A stretch of 64,000 nucleotides of DNA from Aquisphaera insulae (GTDB lineage: Bacteria; Planctomycetota; Planctomycetia; Isosphaerales; Isosphaeraceae): contig NZ_JAALJH010000001.1 of the NCBI RefSeq assembly GCF_011064615.1, positions 124,001-188,000 on the forward strand. The letters run 5' to 3'. Within the stretch, counting starts at the first letter, position 1. Each line of letters starts with the position of its first letter. The translations under genes were made by a program, and so were the position numbers. This document shows, one piece after another, positions 52,685 through 62,213 of this stretch. Under the pieces are notes generated by a model. It worked only from the letters and a program-made list of their open reading frames with translations, was not told the DNA's origin and did not search any database.

Positions 52685-54700
52685 ATGCTGGACCCGATGA
52701 GTGAGAGTGATTCGCCAATCGTGGAATCGGAGGGGGCGACGGATAGGGGGGAAGCCTCGCCGGCCGATCCGGGACGCTTCGGATCCCTGCCCCCGCTGCT
52801 GCTCCTGGCCTGGTGCGGCCTGCTCGCGGGACACTTCGAGTCGCTGGCGTTCACCGTCCGCAAACGCTGGTTCGACGTCAACCAGTTCCTCTGGACGACG
52901 CGGCACTACCCCTGGCTCTTGCCGCTCGTCAACCTCGCCCTCTTCCTGCTGGTGGGCTCGCTCCTGGCGATCCTCCTCCGGGCGGCCCGCGAACGCGGCC
53001 GATGGTGGGCAGCCCGAATCCTCTGCACGGCGACCCTCCTCCCCGGTTGCTGGGCGGTATCATCGAGGATCTATGCCATCGCCGGTCTCCTGTTCTCGAC
53101 CGGCTGTGCCGTACGCTTGACCCCGGAGCTGGCCAGGCATCCCCAGGCGGTTCGCCGCGCGGTCCTGGGCACGTTCCCGTTGCTGGTGGCGTTGACCCTC
53201 GCCCTGGCCGCCATTCCCTGGCGGGACGATCGACGTGCCCTGTCGACGGAAACCGCCGCCCCCTTGCCCCCGACGGGGACGCCGAACGTCCTCCTGATCG
53301 TCCTGGACACGGTCGCCGCCGAGCACCTCAGCCTGCACGGCTACTCGCGACGGACCAGCCCGACCCTGGAGGAGCTGGCGGCACGCGGGATCCGTTTCGA
53401 TCGTGCCGTGTCCACGGCGTCGTGGACGCTCCCTTCCCATGCGAGCCTGTTCACCGGGAGATGGCCACATGAGCTTTCGAGCGGCTGGAACACCCCCCTC
53501 GACGGGACGCACGCGACCCTCGCGGAGATTCTCACCAGGCGCGGCTTCGCGACGGCGGGGTTCGTCGGCAATCGATGGTATTGCTCCCGGGATTCGGGGC
53601 TGGCTCGAGGGTTCGCCCGATATGCGGACGACTCGTTCCCGAGGCTGACGCCGTTCGGCAAGGCCGAGCTCGTGGCTCGTCCCCTCCTCGGCCTCCAGAC
53701 CGCGAGCCGATTCCTGGAGGACTGGCTGGCCATCGAGGTCCAGAGGCCGATCGTGGATTGGCTGACGCGACAACTCCAGTTGAATCGAAGGGGGACGGAG
53801 GACATCCGTCGCGAGTTCGTCGCCTGGCTGGAGGCACGACCGCAGCCGGAGCGGCCGTTCTTCGCGTTCGTCAACCTCTACGATGCACATTACCCCTACG
53901 AGCTCGCCGAGCCCAGCATCCATCGATTCCGTTCGCGGGCGCGGGCGGAGCGAGACGCGAACCTCCTGCGAGACTGGGTCTCGATCGTTGGAAAGTCGCC
54001 GACGGCGGAGCAGGTCGAGCTCGGACGCGATTTCTACGACGATTGCATCGCCGACCAGGACGAGCGCCTCGGAAGGCTCCTCGACCAGCTCGCCGAGAGG
54101 AAGGCCCTGGACCGAACCTGGATCATCGTCACGGCCGACCACGGCGAGAGCTTCGGCGAGCAGCCGGGCGTCTTCTGGCACGGCACCAGCCTCTTCCAGG
54201 CGCAGATCCACGTCCCCCTGCTCATCGTCCCGCCAGGCGGACTGGAGGAGCCGCGCGTCGTGGCCGACGCCGTCAGCCTCCGCGACCTGCCGTCCACGAT
54301 CCTGGATGTGCTAGGGCCTGGCGGCAAGTCCGAGGACTCGCTCCCCGGCACCTCGCTGGCCCACCTCTGGACTCGGCCTCGCGGGGAAAGTCCAACGGCC
54401 ACCCGCCGCGACGTCGGCCCGGCCCTCTCCGAGCTGATCCCGCTCGATGCCTTCGGCGCCAATCCGAGCGAGTGGGTCCACGCACCGGCCTGGCCCACGT
54501 CCAGCCTGACGCAGACCGGCCTGTCCTACATCCGCCGCGGTAAGGACGGAGCCGAGCTGCTGTTCGACCTTGCCGTCGACCCTGGTCAACAGAAGGACCT
54601 TGCGGCCGATCCGGCGTCCCGGCCGCGTCTCGACGCCATCCGGCGCGAGATCGACCGCCTCACCGACGGACCCTTGACTCCGGATCGATTTCGTCCCTGA
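52685..54700 (+). CDS. Membrane-bound alkaline-phosphatase-superfamily enzyme, Thr nucleophile (sulfatase-like)
   Basis: 671 residues from ATG 52685 (a second ATG is at 52697). Residues 35-175 hold about five membrane helices. The catalytic domain starts at NVLLIVLDTVAAEHLSLHGY with metal ligand D208. The nucleophile block is STASWTLPSHASLFTG: where sulfatases have C/S-x-P-S-R this has T248-L-P-S-H, so no formylglycine can form. Later ligands are ADHGESFGE (D485, H486) and FWHGTSLF (H499). N-terminal helices plus a Thr nucleophile resemble LtaS and phosphoethanolamine transferases, so phospho-group transfer or hydrolysis outside the membrane is more likely than desulfation. It is paralogous to 55022-56974. 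Substrate unknown. Confidence 0.8.
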   Translation: MLDPMSESDSPIVESEGATDRGEASPADPGRFGSLPPLLLLAWCGLLAGHFESLAFTVRKRWFDVNQFLWTTRHYPWLLPLVNLALFLLVGSLLAILLRAARERGRWWAARILCTATLLPGCWAVSSRIYAIAGLLFSTGCAVRLTPELARHPQAVRRAVLGTFPLLVALTLALAAIPWRDDRRALSTETAAPLPPTGTPNVLLIVLDTVAAEHLSLHGYSRRTSPTLEELAARGIRFDRAVSTASWTLPSHASLFTGRWPHELSSGWNTPLDGTHATLAEILTRRGFATAGFVGNRWYCSRDSGLARGFARYADDSFPRLTPFGKAELVARPLLGLQTASRFLEDWLAIEVQRPIVDWLTRQLQLNRRGTEDIRREFVAWLEARPQPERPFFAFVNLYDAHYPYELAEPSIHRFRSRARAERDANLLRDWVSIVGKSPTAEQVELGRDFYDDCIADQDERLGRLLDQLAERKALDRTWIIVTADHGESFGEQPGVFWHGTSLFQAQIHVPLLIVPPGGLEEPRVVADAVSLRDLPSTILDVLGPGGKSEDSLPGTSLAHLWTRPRGESPTATRRDVGPALSELIPLDAFGANPSEWVHAPAWPTSSLTQTGLSYIRRGKDGAELLFDLAVDPGQQKDLAADPASRPRLDAIRREIDRLTDGPLTPDRFRP

Positions 54701-54838
54701 GCCTCCGGACATCGCGGGAAAAGGGGAGGACATGGGGTCACTCGGATGTGTAGAATGTCCGCCGAAGCGGGCGTCGCTCGGCTCGGACCTGGCACATCGG
54801 CTCGCACCGCCTCACTCGATGACGAACGGGGTATCTTC

Positions 54839-55009
54839 ATGATCATCGCATATGCCGGCCCGGAGACCATGCTTCCCATCGCCTCGGTCCTCGCCGGGGC
54901 CGTCGGCGTCGTCATGATGTTCGGGCGGAATGTCCTCGCGATCGGCCGCAGGGCGATCGCGAAATGCCTCCCCCGGTCCGGCGGCAATGCCGGCAAGCCG
55001 AAGGCCTGA
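54839..55009 (+). CDS. Small single-helix membrane protein, 56 aa
   Basis: Starts at ATG 54839 (MIIAYAGPETMLPIASVLAG). The frame is open to 54746 but without an RBS or sequence character. There is one hydrophobic helix (about 11-30, ending VGVVMMFGRNVL), then a basic tail (GRRAIAKCLPRSGG). It sits between the two sulfatase-fold genes, 138 nt after the first and 12 nt before the second. The AYAGPETMLP-x-ASVLA-x-xG-x-x-MMFGR pattern reminds me of small proteins seen elsewhere next to alkaline-phosphatase-type enzymes. That link is from memory only. It may be a subunit or anchor of the flanking enzymes. Confidence 0.65.
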   Translation: MIIAYAGPETMLPIASVLAGAVGVVMMFGRNVLAIGRRAIAKCLPRSGGNAGKPKA

Positions 55010-55021
55010 GCCGAGGGTCCC

Positions 55022-56974
55022 TTGCACCCCACGACGGCCTCGCCACGGCTTCAGCTCATCCTCCCTTCCCTGGTGCTCGGGCTCTGCGGCGGGCTCCTCG
55101 AGGCGATCCTCATCGTCCTCCGGAAGTATTCCTGGAACGAATCCGGGAACCTGGAGACCGGTGCGGATTTCGCCTGGTCCGTGCCCCTGGTCCATGCGAT
55201 CGCCCTGACGCTCGCCGGGCTCCTGATCCTGCTGGCGGACCGCCTTCGGAGCGGATGGATCACGTCCCGGGCCGCGACCTGGATGGTCGCGACCCTGGCC
55301 CTGTGGGGAGCCCTGCTTCGGCTACCCCTCTACGGCGCGGCGAGCTTCCTGCTGGCCGCCGGGATGGCCCGGCCCCTCTCGTCCTGGCTGGATTCGCGAG
55401 TCTTCGCGTCGCGACGCTCGTCGTGGGTCGCGGCGTCGGTGCTGGCCGGACTCGTCGCCTCGATCGCGGCCGGGACATCGGGGCGGTGGGCGATTGCGGA
55501 GCGAGCGGCCAGGGCCGCCCTGCCCCCCTCGCCTCCCGAGGCTCGCAACGTCCTGCTGATCGTCTGGGACACGGTCCGGGCCTCGAGCCTGTCGGCCTAC
55601 GGCTACCCGCGGGACACCACGCCGAACCTGGCCCGCTGGGCCCGCAGGGGCGTGAGGTTCGAGCGGGCGCTCTCCACGGCGCCATGGACCTTCCCCTCGC
55701 ATGCGAGCTTCTTCACCGGCGAGTGGCCCTATCGCATCAACTCACAATGGGACCATCGCCTTGTCGGCTCAGTCCCAACGCTCGCGTCTCACCTGGCGTC
55801 CCGAGGATTCGAGACCGCCGGCTTCGCCGCGAACACGAGCTACTGCAGCTATGAGAACGGGCTGAACCGCGGCTTCCTGCACTACGAGGATTTCCCGCTT
55901 TCGGTCGCCGGACTGCTGGGCCGGACGGCGGCCGGGAACTGGCTGCTGCAACGGGTCGTCCATCGAGGCGATGCCTATCGGCGGAAATGGGACAATCGCC
56001 AATCGAGGGACGGGGAGAGTCTCAACCAGGCGTTCCTGCGCTGGTTCGACGGGCGGCGGAAGGACCGTCCCTTCCTCGCATTCCTCAACTACTTCGACGC
56101 TCATGATCCGTACATGCCGCCGGACCGATTCGTCGGGAAATTCGGCAGCCGACCGACGAGCGCCGACGACGAGCAATTCCTGGAGGAGCTCGCCCACTCG
56201 GCCCGGAGCTTTGGGCTCAGGGAGGCGATCCTGGCGCGAGACTGTTACGACGACTGCGTCGCGGCGCTCGATGATCAGCTCGGACGCCTGCTCGCCGAGC
56301 TCGATCGGCGTGGGACCCTCGCCAACACCATTGTTGTCATCACCTCGGACCACGGCGAATCGTTCGGCGTCCACGGCAACTTCGGCCATGGCGGCAGTCT
56401 TTACCTGGACGAGGTGGGAGTCCCGCTGGTGATCATCGGGCCGGCGGTGCCCACCGACCGCGTCATCACCGCTCCCGTGAGCCTTCGCGACCTGCCGGCG
56501 ACGGTCGTGGACCTGGCCCGGCCGGGGGAGCCGGCTCCCTTCCCGGGGCGAGCCCTGTCGTCCCTATGGCTCAATCCCGCGTCCGGAGGCGGAGTGAACG
56601 TCTCGGCCAGCTTTTCCGAGCTGGCGCACAAGCCGGCGGAGGAGGAACGCTCGGCCCAGGGCAAGAGCAAGAAGCTCCAGTTCTCGCTGGTGGCAGATGG
56701 CTACCATTACGTCCGCGACGGCCTGGGGAGGGAGCACCTCTTCGACCTGGGGCAAGACCCTAACGAGCGGTCCGACGTGGCGGGCAAGGAAGGGACGTCC
56801 GCTCGCACATTGCGGTTCCGTCGGTCCTTGCGAGACCTCCTCGATGCCGAGCGAGGGGCAGCCCCCATCGAGGAGGCCTATCTGAACCGCTTTCGCGAGG
56901 AGTTGCAGGCCGCGATCGGCGAGGGCGGTGCGGGCCCCGAGGAAGGTCGAGGGCCCGCAACTCTGCCTCACTGA
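55022..56974 (+). CDS. Membrane-bound alkaline-phosphatase-superfamily enzyme, Thr nucleophile (paralogue)
   Basis: 650 residues from TTG 55022 (MHPTTASPRLQLILPSLVLG), 12 nt after the small membrane protein. About five membrane helices lie in residues 10-155. The catalytic domain begins NVLLIVWDTVRASSLSAYGY with ligand D183. The nucleophile block STAPWTFPSHASFFTGEW has T223-F-P-S-H in the place of the sulfatase C/S-x-P-S-R. Metal ligands D443 and H444 (TSDHGESFG) and H456 (FGHGGSLY) are present. It has the same layout as 52685-54700, with clear identity in the core. The C-terminal tail is Glu/Gly-rich. Probably acts on a phosphorylated or lipid-linked envelope substrate. Confidence 0.8.
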   Translation: MHPTTASPRLQLILPSLVLGLCGGLLEAILIVLRKYSWNESGNLETGADFAWSVPLVHAIALTLAGLLILLADRLRSGWITSRAATWMVATLALWGALLRLPLYGAASFLLAAGMARPLSSWLDSRVFASRRSSWVAASVLAGLVASIAAGTSGRWAIAERAARAALPPSPPEARNVLLIVWDTVRASSLSAYGYPRDTTPNLARWARRGVRFERALSTAPWTFPSHASFFTGEWPYRINSQWDHRLVGSVPTLASHLASRGFETAGFAANTSYCSYENGLNRGFLHYEDFPLSVAGLLGRTAAGNWLLQRVVHRGDAYRRKWDNRQSRDGESLNQAFLRWFDGRRKDRPFLAFLNYFDAHDPYMPPDRFVGKFGSRPTSADDEQFLEELAHSARSFGLREAILARDCYDDCVAALDDQLGRLLAELDRRGTLANTIVVITSDHGESFGVHGNFGHGGSLYLDEVGVPLVIIGPAVPTDRVITAPVSLRDLPATVVDLARPGEPAPFPGRALSSLWLNPASGGGVNVSASFSELAHKPAEEERSAQGKSKKLQFSLVADGYHYVRDGLGREHLFDLGQDPNERSDVAGKEGTSARTLRFRRSLRDLLDAERGAAPIEEAYLNRFREELQAAIGEGGAGPEEGRGPATLPH

Positions 56975-57187
56975 GCGAGAGCAGGGACGTCATGGCCAGG
57001 GGACGCCGAGCGGCCTCCCCGGAAGCGAAGCGACACGAACAGCAAGCGAACCGGAGAGATCCAGAGAATCGCCTCCACAAAGGACGGCGATCCCCCGGCT
57101 CGCGGTTCGCTTCCAGAGTGACCCATCGCAGCTCATGCACGTCGAGCTGTGGACTTACGTTTCGGCGGTCGGAGGGGGTGGGTGAGA

Positions 57188-57394
57188 TCACTTGCCCTTG
57201 GTCGCGGCCGCCTTGTTGGGGTTGCTCCTCATCCCCATCTTGTTGCCGGCCTTCTGCATGTACTCCTTGAACTCGGGCGTCGCCTGGGTGAGGCCGCCGC
57301 TCGGGTTCGCCGAGGTCGTGGGGCCGCTGTTGCCACAGCCAACGAAGGCGGACGCAACGAAGCAAACGGTCAAGGTGAAACAAAGTCGCTTCAT
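57188..57394 (-). CDS. Small lipoprotein, 68 aa
   Basis: Start ATG 57394 (MKRLCFTLTVCFVASAFVGCGNSG); a start 15 nt upstream is possible. The signal peptide ends in a lipobox-like FVGC, so the cysteine would be lipidated. The mature part is short, with a Ser/Thr/Pro/Gly-rich stretch and a helix (PEFKEYMQKAGNKMGM). It lies downstream of the DUF1559 gene on the same strand (about 196 nt), a frequent planctomycete neighbour arrangement. Function unknown. Confidence 0.7.
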   Translation of the reverse strand: MKRLCFTLTVCFVASAFVGCGNSGPTTSANPSGGLTQATPEFKEYMQKAGNKMGMRSNPNKAAATKGK

Positions 57395-57590
57395 GAAATG
57401 CAACCTCATGGGGATACCGCGTCCTGCCTAGCACGGAGTCAGGGAGATCGTCCGGCGGAGCGTGCGTGACGCGGTGGCGGATGAAAGAGTCAATCGAGCA
57501 AGGGCTCGGCGGTCGGATGACGATCACGGCATGCCCGCGATCGTCATCCGCGGCGAGTCGGTGGAGAATTCACGCCGATCCGGCGTCGGC

Positions 57591-58688
57591 TCAATACTGG
57601 TCGGAGCTGATGACCTCGCCGCCGGCCCGCGTCCCGAGGGCCCACCAGGCCTGGAGACCGACCGAGTCCTTGATGAACTTGACGGAGCCGTCGGAGAAGC
57701 AGATGTTGACGCCGCCGGGGTGATTGCTCGTCGGCGGTGCCGAGCCGTGGGGCTGCACGAAGTAGAGCCACGACAGGGACGCGAAGGAGCCCTGGGAGTT
57801 GTTGCAGGCGGGTCCATTCGGCGGGCCGGCGTGCAGGTAGTCGTTGACCACGACGTGGAGGGGGTATCCGGCGAACCAGTAGGCCCCGCTACCCCAGGTC
57901 GCGTGGGCTGCGGTCGAGCCGGGCAATCCCTGACACGCCTGCACGAAAGCCTGCGCACCCGCGGGCCCGGTGCCCTGGCCGGCATTGACCGAAGGGGCCG
58001 GTGCATCGAAGACCGCCCGCTTGAAGTTATTGCTCGCACGGGTCACCTGGGCGGGCGGCACATTGTTCAGTCCCACCAGCCGCTCGCTGAACAGGGCGGT
58101 GTTCGAAGTGCCGTCGGTGATCTTCGCGAGGCTGACCGCACCGGCGTTCCCCGTGTCCGGGCCCCAGCCGACCGAGCCGGAGACGACGGTCCCCGTGAAC
58201 ATCCCCATCTGTCCGGGGCCACCCATGTTGCCCACGTAATTCGAGCGGCCGAAGCCCGGCTGCGGGCCCTGGTCGACGGAGTCCGAGGGACAGATCAACG
58301 CAGAAAGCTGCATCGATGCGATCGTGTCATTTCCGTGCTGCACCGTATCGCCGCTCGAGTTGCCGAACATGCCGGCCGAGAAGTTGAAGTTGTTGAACAT
58401 CGTCCCCTGCTCCAGGAACGGGGCGACCGCCAGGGCCCAGGAGTAGCTCCATCCCCAGCTCTGGATCTGACCCGCCGGGAAGGTCGTGTGCATGGGGAGG
58501 ACGTTGTTCTGCGAGAGATAATTGTGCGCGGCGAGGCCGAGCTGCTTGAGATTGTTGATGCACTGGGCTCGCCGGGCTGCCTCTCGGGCACTCTGCACGG
58601 CCGGGAGTAACAACGCGATCAGCACCGCGATGATCGCGATGACGACCAACAGCTCGATCAAGGTGAAGCCGGGCCGACGCTTGGACAT
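57591..58688 (-). CDS. DUF1559 protein with type IV pilin-like N-terminus
   Basis: 365 residues. Start ATG 58688 has GGAGG (58696-58700 on the minus strand). The prepilin signal [21 protein letters not shown] is followed by [28 protein letters not shown], the DUF1559 hallmark. The C-terminal signature is H-x9-D-G ([14 protein letters not shown]) then [19 protein letters not shown]. Such proteins are highly multiplied in planctomycetes and are thought to be processed like pseudopilins. The exact role is unknown. It is divergent to a polytopic membrane gene at 58856. Confidence 0.93.
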   Translation of the reverse strand: MSKRRPGFTLIELLVVIAIIAVLIALLLPAVQSAREAARRAQCINNLKQLGLAAHNYLSQNNVLPMHTTFPAGQIQSWGWSYSWALAVAPFLEQGTMFNNFNFSAGMFGNSSGDTVQHGNDTIASMQLSALICPSDSVDQGPQPGFGRSNYVGNMGGPGQMGMFTGTVVSGSVGWGPDTGNAGAVSLAKITDGTSNTALFSERLVGLNNVPPAQVTRASNNFKRAVFDAPAPSVNAGQGTGPAGAQAFVQACQGLPGSTAAHATWGSGAYWFAGYPLHVVVNDYLHAGPPNGPACNNSQGSFASLSWLYFVQPHGSAPPTSNHPGGVNICFSDGSVKFIKDSVGLQAWWALGTRAGGEVISSDQY

Positions 58689-58855
58689 GGACTTGCCTCC
58701 GATACTAAGAATTGATGGATGCCAAGGAACGTGACGCGAGGAACGAGAGGATCACCGAAGACGATCCCTGAAGTAGGATCGTAAAGGACCGGCGGAAGCG
58801 GGTGGAAAGGTGTGAGAGGTCCCCGCGCTCCCGCCCTGGTATACGCGACGGAACG

Positions 58856-60592
58856 ATGAACGAACAAACTAAGATCAGAAAAATGAAACCTCCCGATATC
58901 CCATGGCGATCGAGAGTGTGGTTCGCAGGCTACGTCAATGGGCCGGGCCTGCTGGTCGCCGCGGCCTGCCTCGGAGTGATGTTGATCAGCGAGCCCTGGC
59001 TCGTGATCGCCTGGGACGAAGGCTACAGTCTTGGCCGGGAGGACAGGATCCGGCAGTGGTGCCGAGCCATGGCCGATCCGGTGGCCTTCGCGGGCCGCTG
59101 GAAACCTCCCGTCGAGGAGCTCGTCCCGCCGAACCGGCTGGCCGTGCCCAGCGGCGACGAGCTGGACAGTCGGCGAGACCTGATCCGCCCGCCCGCCGTC
59201 GATTGGTTCTGGCCGTTCGCTCGAGAAGAGCCGGACGGGCACCCTCCCGTCTACGCCCTGGTCGGGATGATCGGCGACGTCCTGACCCCCTGGCGAGATC
59301 CGCTCCCCCGAGCGAGGCTGGGGCCGATCCTGGTCTTCAGCCTTACCTGCGGGGCTATTTTTGTCTTCATGCGTAAGAGGTATGGAGCGTGGTCCGCCGG
59401 GGCCGCGGCGGCCGCGTGGATCTTCCAACCCCATCTGTTCGCACTGGCTCACTACGCGACCTACGACGGCCTGCTGACCTGCTTCTGGACCGGGTCTTGC
59501 CTGGCCTTCGCCAAGGCCGTCGAGGGCGAGGGCGAACGCCCCCGCATCCCCTGGGTCCTGGCCTTTGCCGGCACCCTGGCCCTGGCCGCCGGGACCAAGC
59601 TGACGGGCTGGTTCCTGCCGATCCCATTCCTTGCCTGGATTTTGTGTACCCGCAGTCGCAAGGGAGCCGTGGCCCTGATCGCCGGTACCGCGCTGGCCAT
59701 CCCGCTCCTGATCTTGCTGATACCGCCGTGGTGGCACGATCCAATCCTCGGGATCGATCGGTTCTTCCAATCGAATCTCACTCGGGCCCAGACGATCCCC
59801 AAGAAGACGCTCTTCCTGGGTCAAATCTACAACACGCCGGGAGGCTCGCTCCCCTGGTACAACACAATCGTCTGGACACTGCTGGTCACCCCCGTCGGCT
59901 TCCAGCTCCTGGCGGCCGCGGGGATACTCCGGACGATCTCGAAGAAAGAGCGGGACGCCTTCGTGTCGCTCTCGGTCATTCACTGGGCCTTCCTCATGGC
60001 GCTGAGATCCCTGCCGCATACCCCAGGACATGATGCCGTACGCCAGTTCCTGCCCGCATTCGGAATGCTGGCCTTGCTGGTCGGTCTGGGGGCGGGATGG
60101 GTGGTGAGCCGCCGGAGAGGGATTGGCAGCTCGCTCATCGTCGCTGCGGTCGTCGAGGGAGGCGTGACCGTCGCGGTGATGATACCGGTCCCCCTATCGT
60201 ATTTCAACCCGATGTTCGGCGGACTCCCGGGCGCCGTCCGGATGGGCATGGAGCCGACGTTCTACTGGGATGCGCTCCAGCCCGAAATCCTCGACTGGTT
60301 GAATGAACATTCCTTGCCGGGTCAGAAAGTGCGCTTCGCGCGCTATCCGACATCCTGGCTCTATCTTAGGCAAACAGGCCGGCTAAGGCCGGGGATCCTG
60401 CCGACCGACCCGGGGGACTGGACCTGGTACGTGGTCCAGAACCGGCCCGGCGACCTCAGCGACCTGGATCGGCACCTGGTCGCCCATGCCGTCCCGGCCA
60501 GGGTGTATTCCCGGTTCGGCGTGCCCCTGATCTGGGTCTTCCCGTACGATGAGGTCCGTTCCTGGCAGGCCCAGCCGGCGCGGTCGCGCTGA
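58856..60592 (+). CDS. Polytopic GT-C-like (GT39/ArnT-like) membrane protein
   Basis: 578 residues from ATG 58856; the frame is open further up without an RBS. About eleven hydrophobic helices. Near the N-terminus the first extracytoplasmic loop contains IAWDEGYSLGRE, giving the acidic pair DE typical of GT-C transferases, and further on EPDGHPPVYALVG gives the HPP motif of ArnT/PMT-like proteins. The C-terminal about 120 residues are soluble (ILDWLNEHSLPGQKVRF). This would fit transfer of a sugar from a polyprenyl carrier at the outer face of the membrane, but donor and acceptor are unknown. It is the first of three such genes. Confidence 0.7.
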   Translation: MNEQTKIRKMKPPDIPWRSRVWFAGYVNGPGLLVAAACLGVMLISEPWLVIAWDEGYSLGREDRIRQWCRAMADPVAFAGRWKPPVEELVPPNRLAVPSGDELDSRRDLIRPPAVDWFWPFAREEPDGHPPVYALVGMIGDVLTPWRDPLPRARLGPILVFSLTCGAIFVFMRKRYGAWSAGAAAAAWIFQPHLFALAHYATYDGLLTCFWTGSCLAFAKAVEGEGERPRIPWVLAFAGTLALAAGTKLTGWFLPIPFLAWILCTRSRKGAVALIAGTALAIPLLILLIPPWWHDPILGIDRFFQSNLTRAQTIPKKTLFLGQIYNTPGGSLPWYNTIVWTLLVTPVGFQLLAAAGILRTISKKERDAFVSLSVIHWAFLMALRSLPHTPGHDAVRQFLPAFGMLALLVGLGAGWVVSRRRGIGSSLIVAAVVEGGVTVAVMIPVPLSYFNPMFGGLPGAVRMGMEPTFYWDALQPEILDWLNEHSLPGQKVRFARYPTSWLYLRQTGRLRPGILPTDPGDWTWYVVQNRPGDLSDLDRHLVAHAVPARVYSRFGVPLIWVFPYDEVRSWQAQPARSR

Positions 60593-60623
60593 TCGGGACC
60601 GTCGGGGTGGAGCGAGGCGGACG

Positions 60624-62213
60624 ATGATCCGACCGGGGTGGCGACTCCGTGATGAGGCGGGAGCAGCGCTGCTCCTCGCCGCGTTCTGTGCCTTCTGGTT
60701 CGCGGACACCGTGGCCGACCCGGACCTCTGGGGCCACGTCCGGTTTGGCCAGGACCTGCTCCGGACCGGCTCGATCGTCCGGGCGGATACTTATTCTTAC
60801 CGCGCGGACGGGCAGCCCTGGATCAACCACGAATGGCTCGCCGAGGTGGCCTTCGCCTGGGACTACGACCACCTCGGCTCGGCCGGCCTGATCGGCGGCA
60901 AGCTGGCCGTCGCCCTCGGAATCCTGGGCGCCTGCCTCGTCCATCTCCGCCGAGGAGGGATGGGTGCCCTTCTCGCCGCCGCCCTGCTCATCCTCGCCAG
61001 CATCCCCTTCCGGATGGGGATGGGGACGATCCGGCCCCAGCTCTTCACCTACCTCGGCTATCTGATCCTGCTCCTGATCCTGCACGGGGCGAGGGACCGG
61101 CCCGCCCCACGGCGACTCTGGTTGTTGCCCCCGTTGCTCGCCCTCTGGGTGAACCTCCACGGCGGCGTCCTCGCGGGTTCGGCGGTCGCCGCCATCTGGA
61201 TCGTCGCGCGGATGATCCGCCTGACGCGGCGGGGCGGGGTCGACCAGAATCGTCGCGACCTGGCCGTGCTCGGCGGCCTCGCGGTCGCCTGCGGCGTCTC
61301 CCTCATGATCAATCCCTGGGGATGGGGGTTGATCGCGTTCCTCCTCAGGACGGCCACCGTGCCCCGCCTGGAGATCTCGGAGTGGGCCCCCCTTGCCCCG
61401 GTCAGCCTTCCGGGGGGGATCGTCCTGGGCCTCATGGTCGCGGGCCTCGCGAGCGTGGCCACCAGCCGCCGCCGGCCGCAACCGGAGTCGCTCGTCGTCC
61501 TTGTCGCCTCGTCCGTGCTGCCACTCGCCGCCAGCCGCCACTATCCTCTCTTCGCCCTGGCGCTCGTCGTCATCGGTGGAGAATCGATGGCCGACGCCTG
61601 GGAGCGGGCGCGGGCCCTGATCGGAGTGCGTCGTGAACGTCGATCCTGGATCACGGCACTCTGCCTCGCGGCCTCGCTGGTGCTCGCCACGTTGGTCCCC
61701 GGCCGCCTGAACTGCATCCGGCTGGATCCCTACTTCTTCAACTTCCCCGCCCGCGCGGTGGAGTACCTTCGACGGGGTCAGGCGGAGGGGAACATGGCCG
61801 TCCCCTTCGACTGGGGCGAATACGTTCTCTGGCACCTGGGACCCCGCGTCAGGGTCTCGATGGACGGACGCCGAGAGACCCTCTATGCCGAGGACGAGTA
61901 TCGTCGGGCCCGTGAATTCGAGCGCGGGACCGAAGCCTGGGACGAGCTCCTCCGAACCGGGCCGAGGACCGACTTGATCCTCACGCCGGTCGGCTCGCCG
62001 ACCGTTCCGCGCCTGGCCCGCGAGGACGATTGGGTCCCCCTCTACCGCGATCGGACATGCGTCGTCTTCGTCCGCAAGGGCATGCCGGGCCTCGATCGCC
62101 TCCTCGGCACGCCGATACCGACGCTCCCCGACGACGGTGGCGGGCTCTGCTTCCCGGGACCGAGGGATCAGCCGCCGGGCGGGAGCAAGCCCTCCGCCCG
62201 AGCCCGCTCGTAG
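60624..62213 (+). CDS. Polytopic membrane protein, GT-C-like family (DPDLW type)
   Basis: 529 residues from ATG 60624, 31 nt after the preceding stop. A start at 60549 would overlap that gene. The N-terminal loop reads DTVADPDLWGHVRFGQDLL, then PWINHEWLAEVAF, a pattern common in uncharacterised membrane proteins related to GT-C glycosyltransferases. About ten hydrophobic helices follow. The C-terminal about 150 residues are soluble (MAVPFDWGEYVLWHLGPRVRVSMDGR). The last 46 nt overlap the end of the opposite-strand gene. Substrate unknown; probably works with the neighbour at 58856. Confidence 0.68.
   Translation: MIRPGWRLRDEAGAALLLAAFCAFWFADTVADPDLWGHVRFGQDLLRTGSIVRADTYSYRADGQPWINHEWLAEVAFAWDYDHLGSAGLIGGKLAVALGILGACLVHLRRGGMGALLAAALLILASIPFRMGMGTIRPQLFTYLGYLILLLILHGARDRPAPRRLWLLPPLLALWVNLHGGVLAGSAVAAIWIVARMIRLTRRGGVDQNRRDLAVLGGLAVACGVSLMINPWGWGLIAFLLRTATVPRLEISEWAPLAPVSLPGGIVLGLMVAGLASVATSRRRPQPESLVVLVASSVLPLAASRHYPLFALALVVIGGESMADAWERARALIGVRRERRSWITALCLAASLVLATLVPGRLNCIRLDPYFFNFPARAVEYLRRGQAEGNMAVPFDWGEYVLWHLGPRVRVSMDGRRETLYAEDEYRRAREFERGTEAWDELLRTGPRTDLILTPVGSPTVPRLAREDDWVPLYRDRTCVVFVRKGMPGLDRLLGTPIPTLPDDGGGLCFPGPRDQPPGGSKPSARARS

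Noticed and set aside
52685-56974. Annotating both enzymes simply as sulfatases
   Set aside because: The C/S-x-P-S-R formylglycine motif is absent; threonine occupies the nucleophile position in both.
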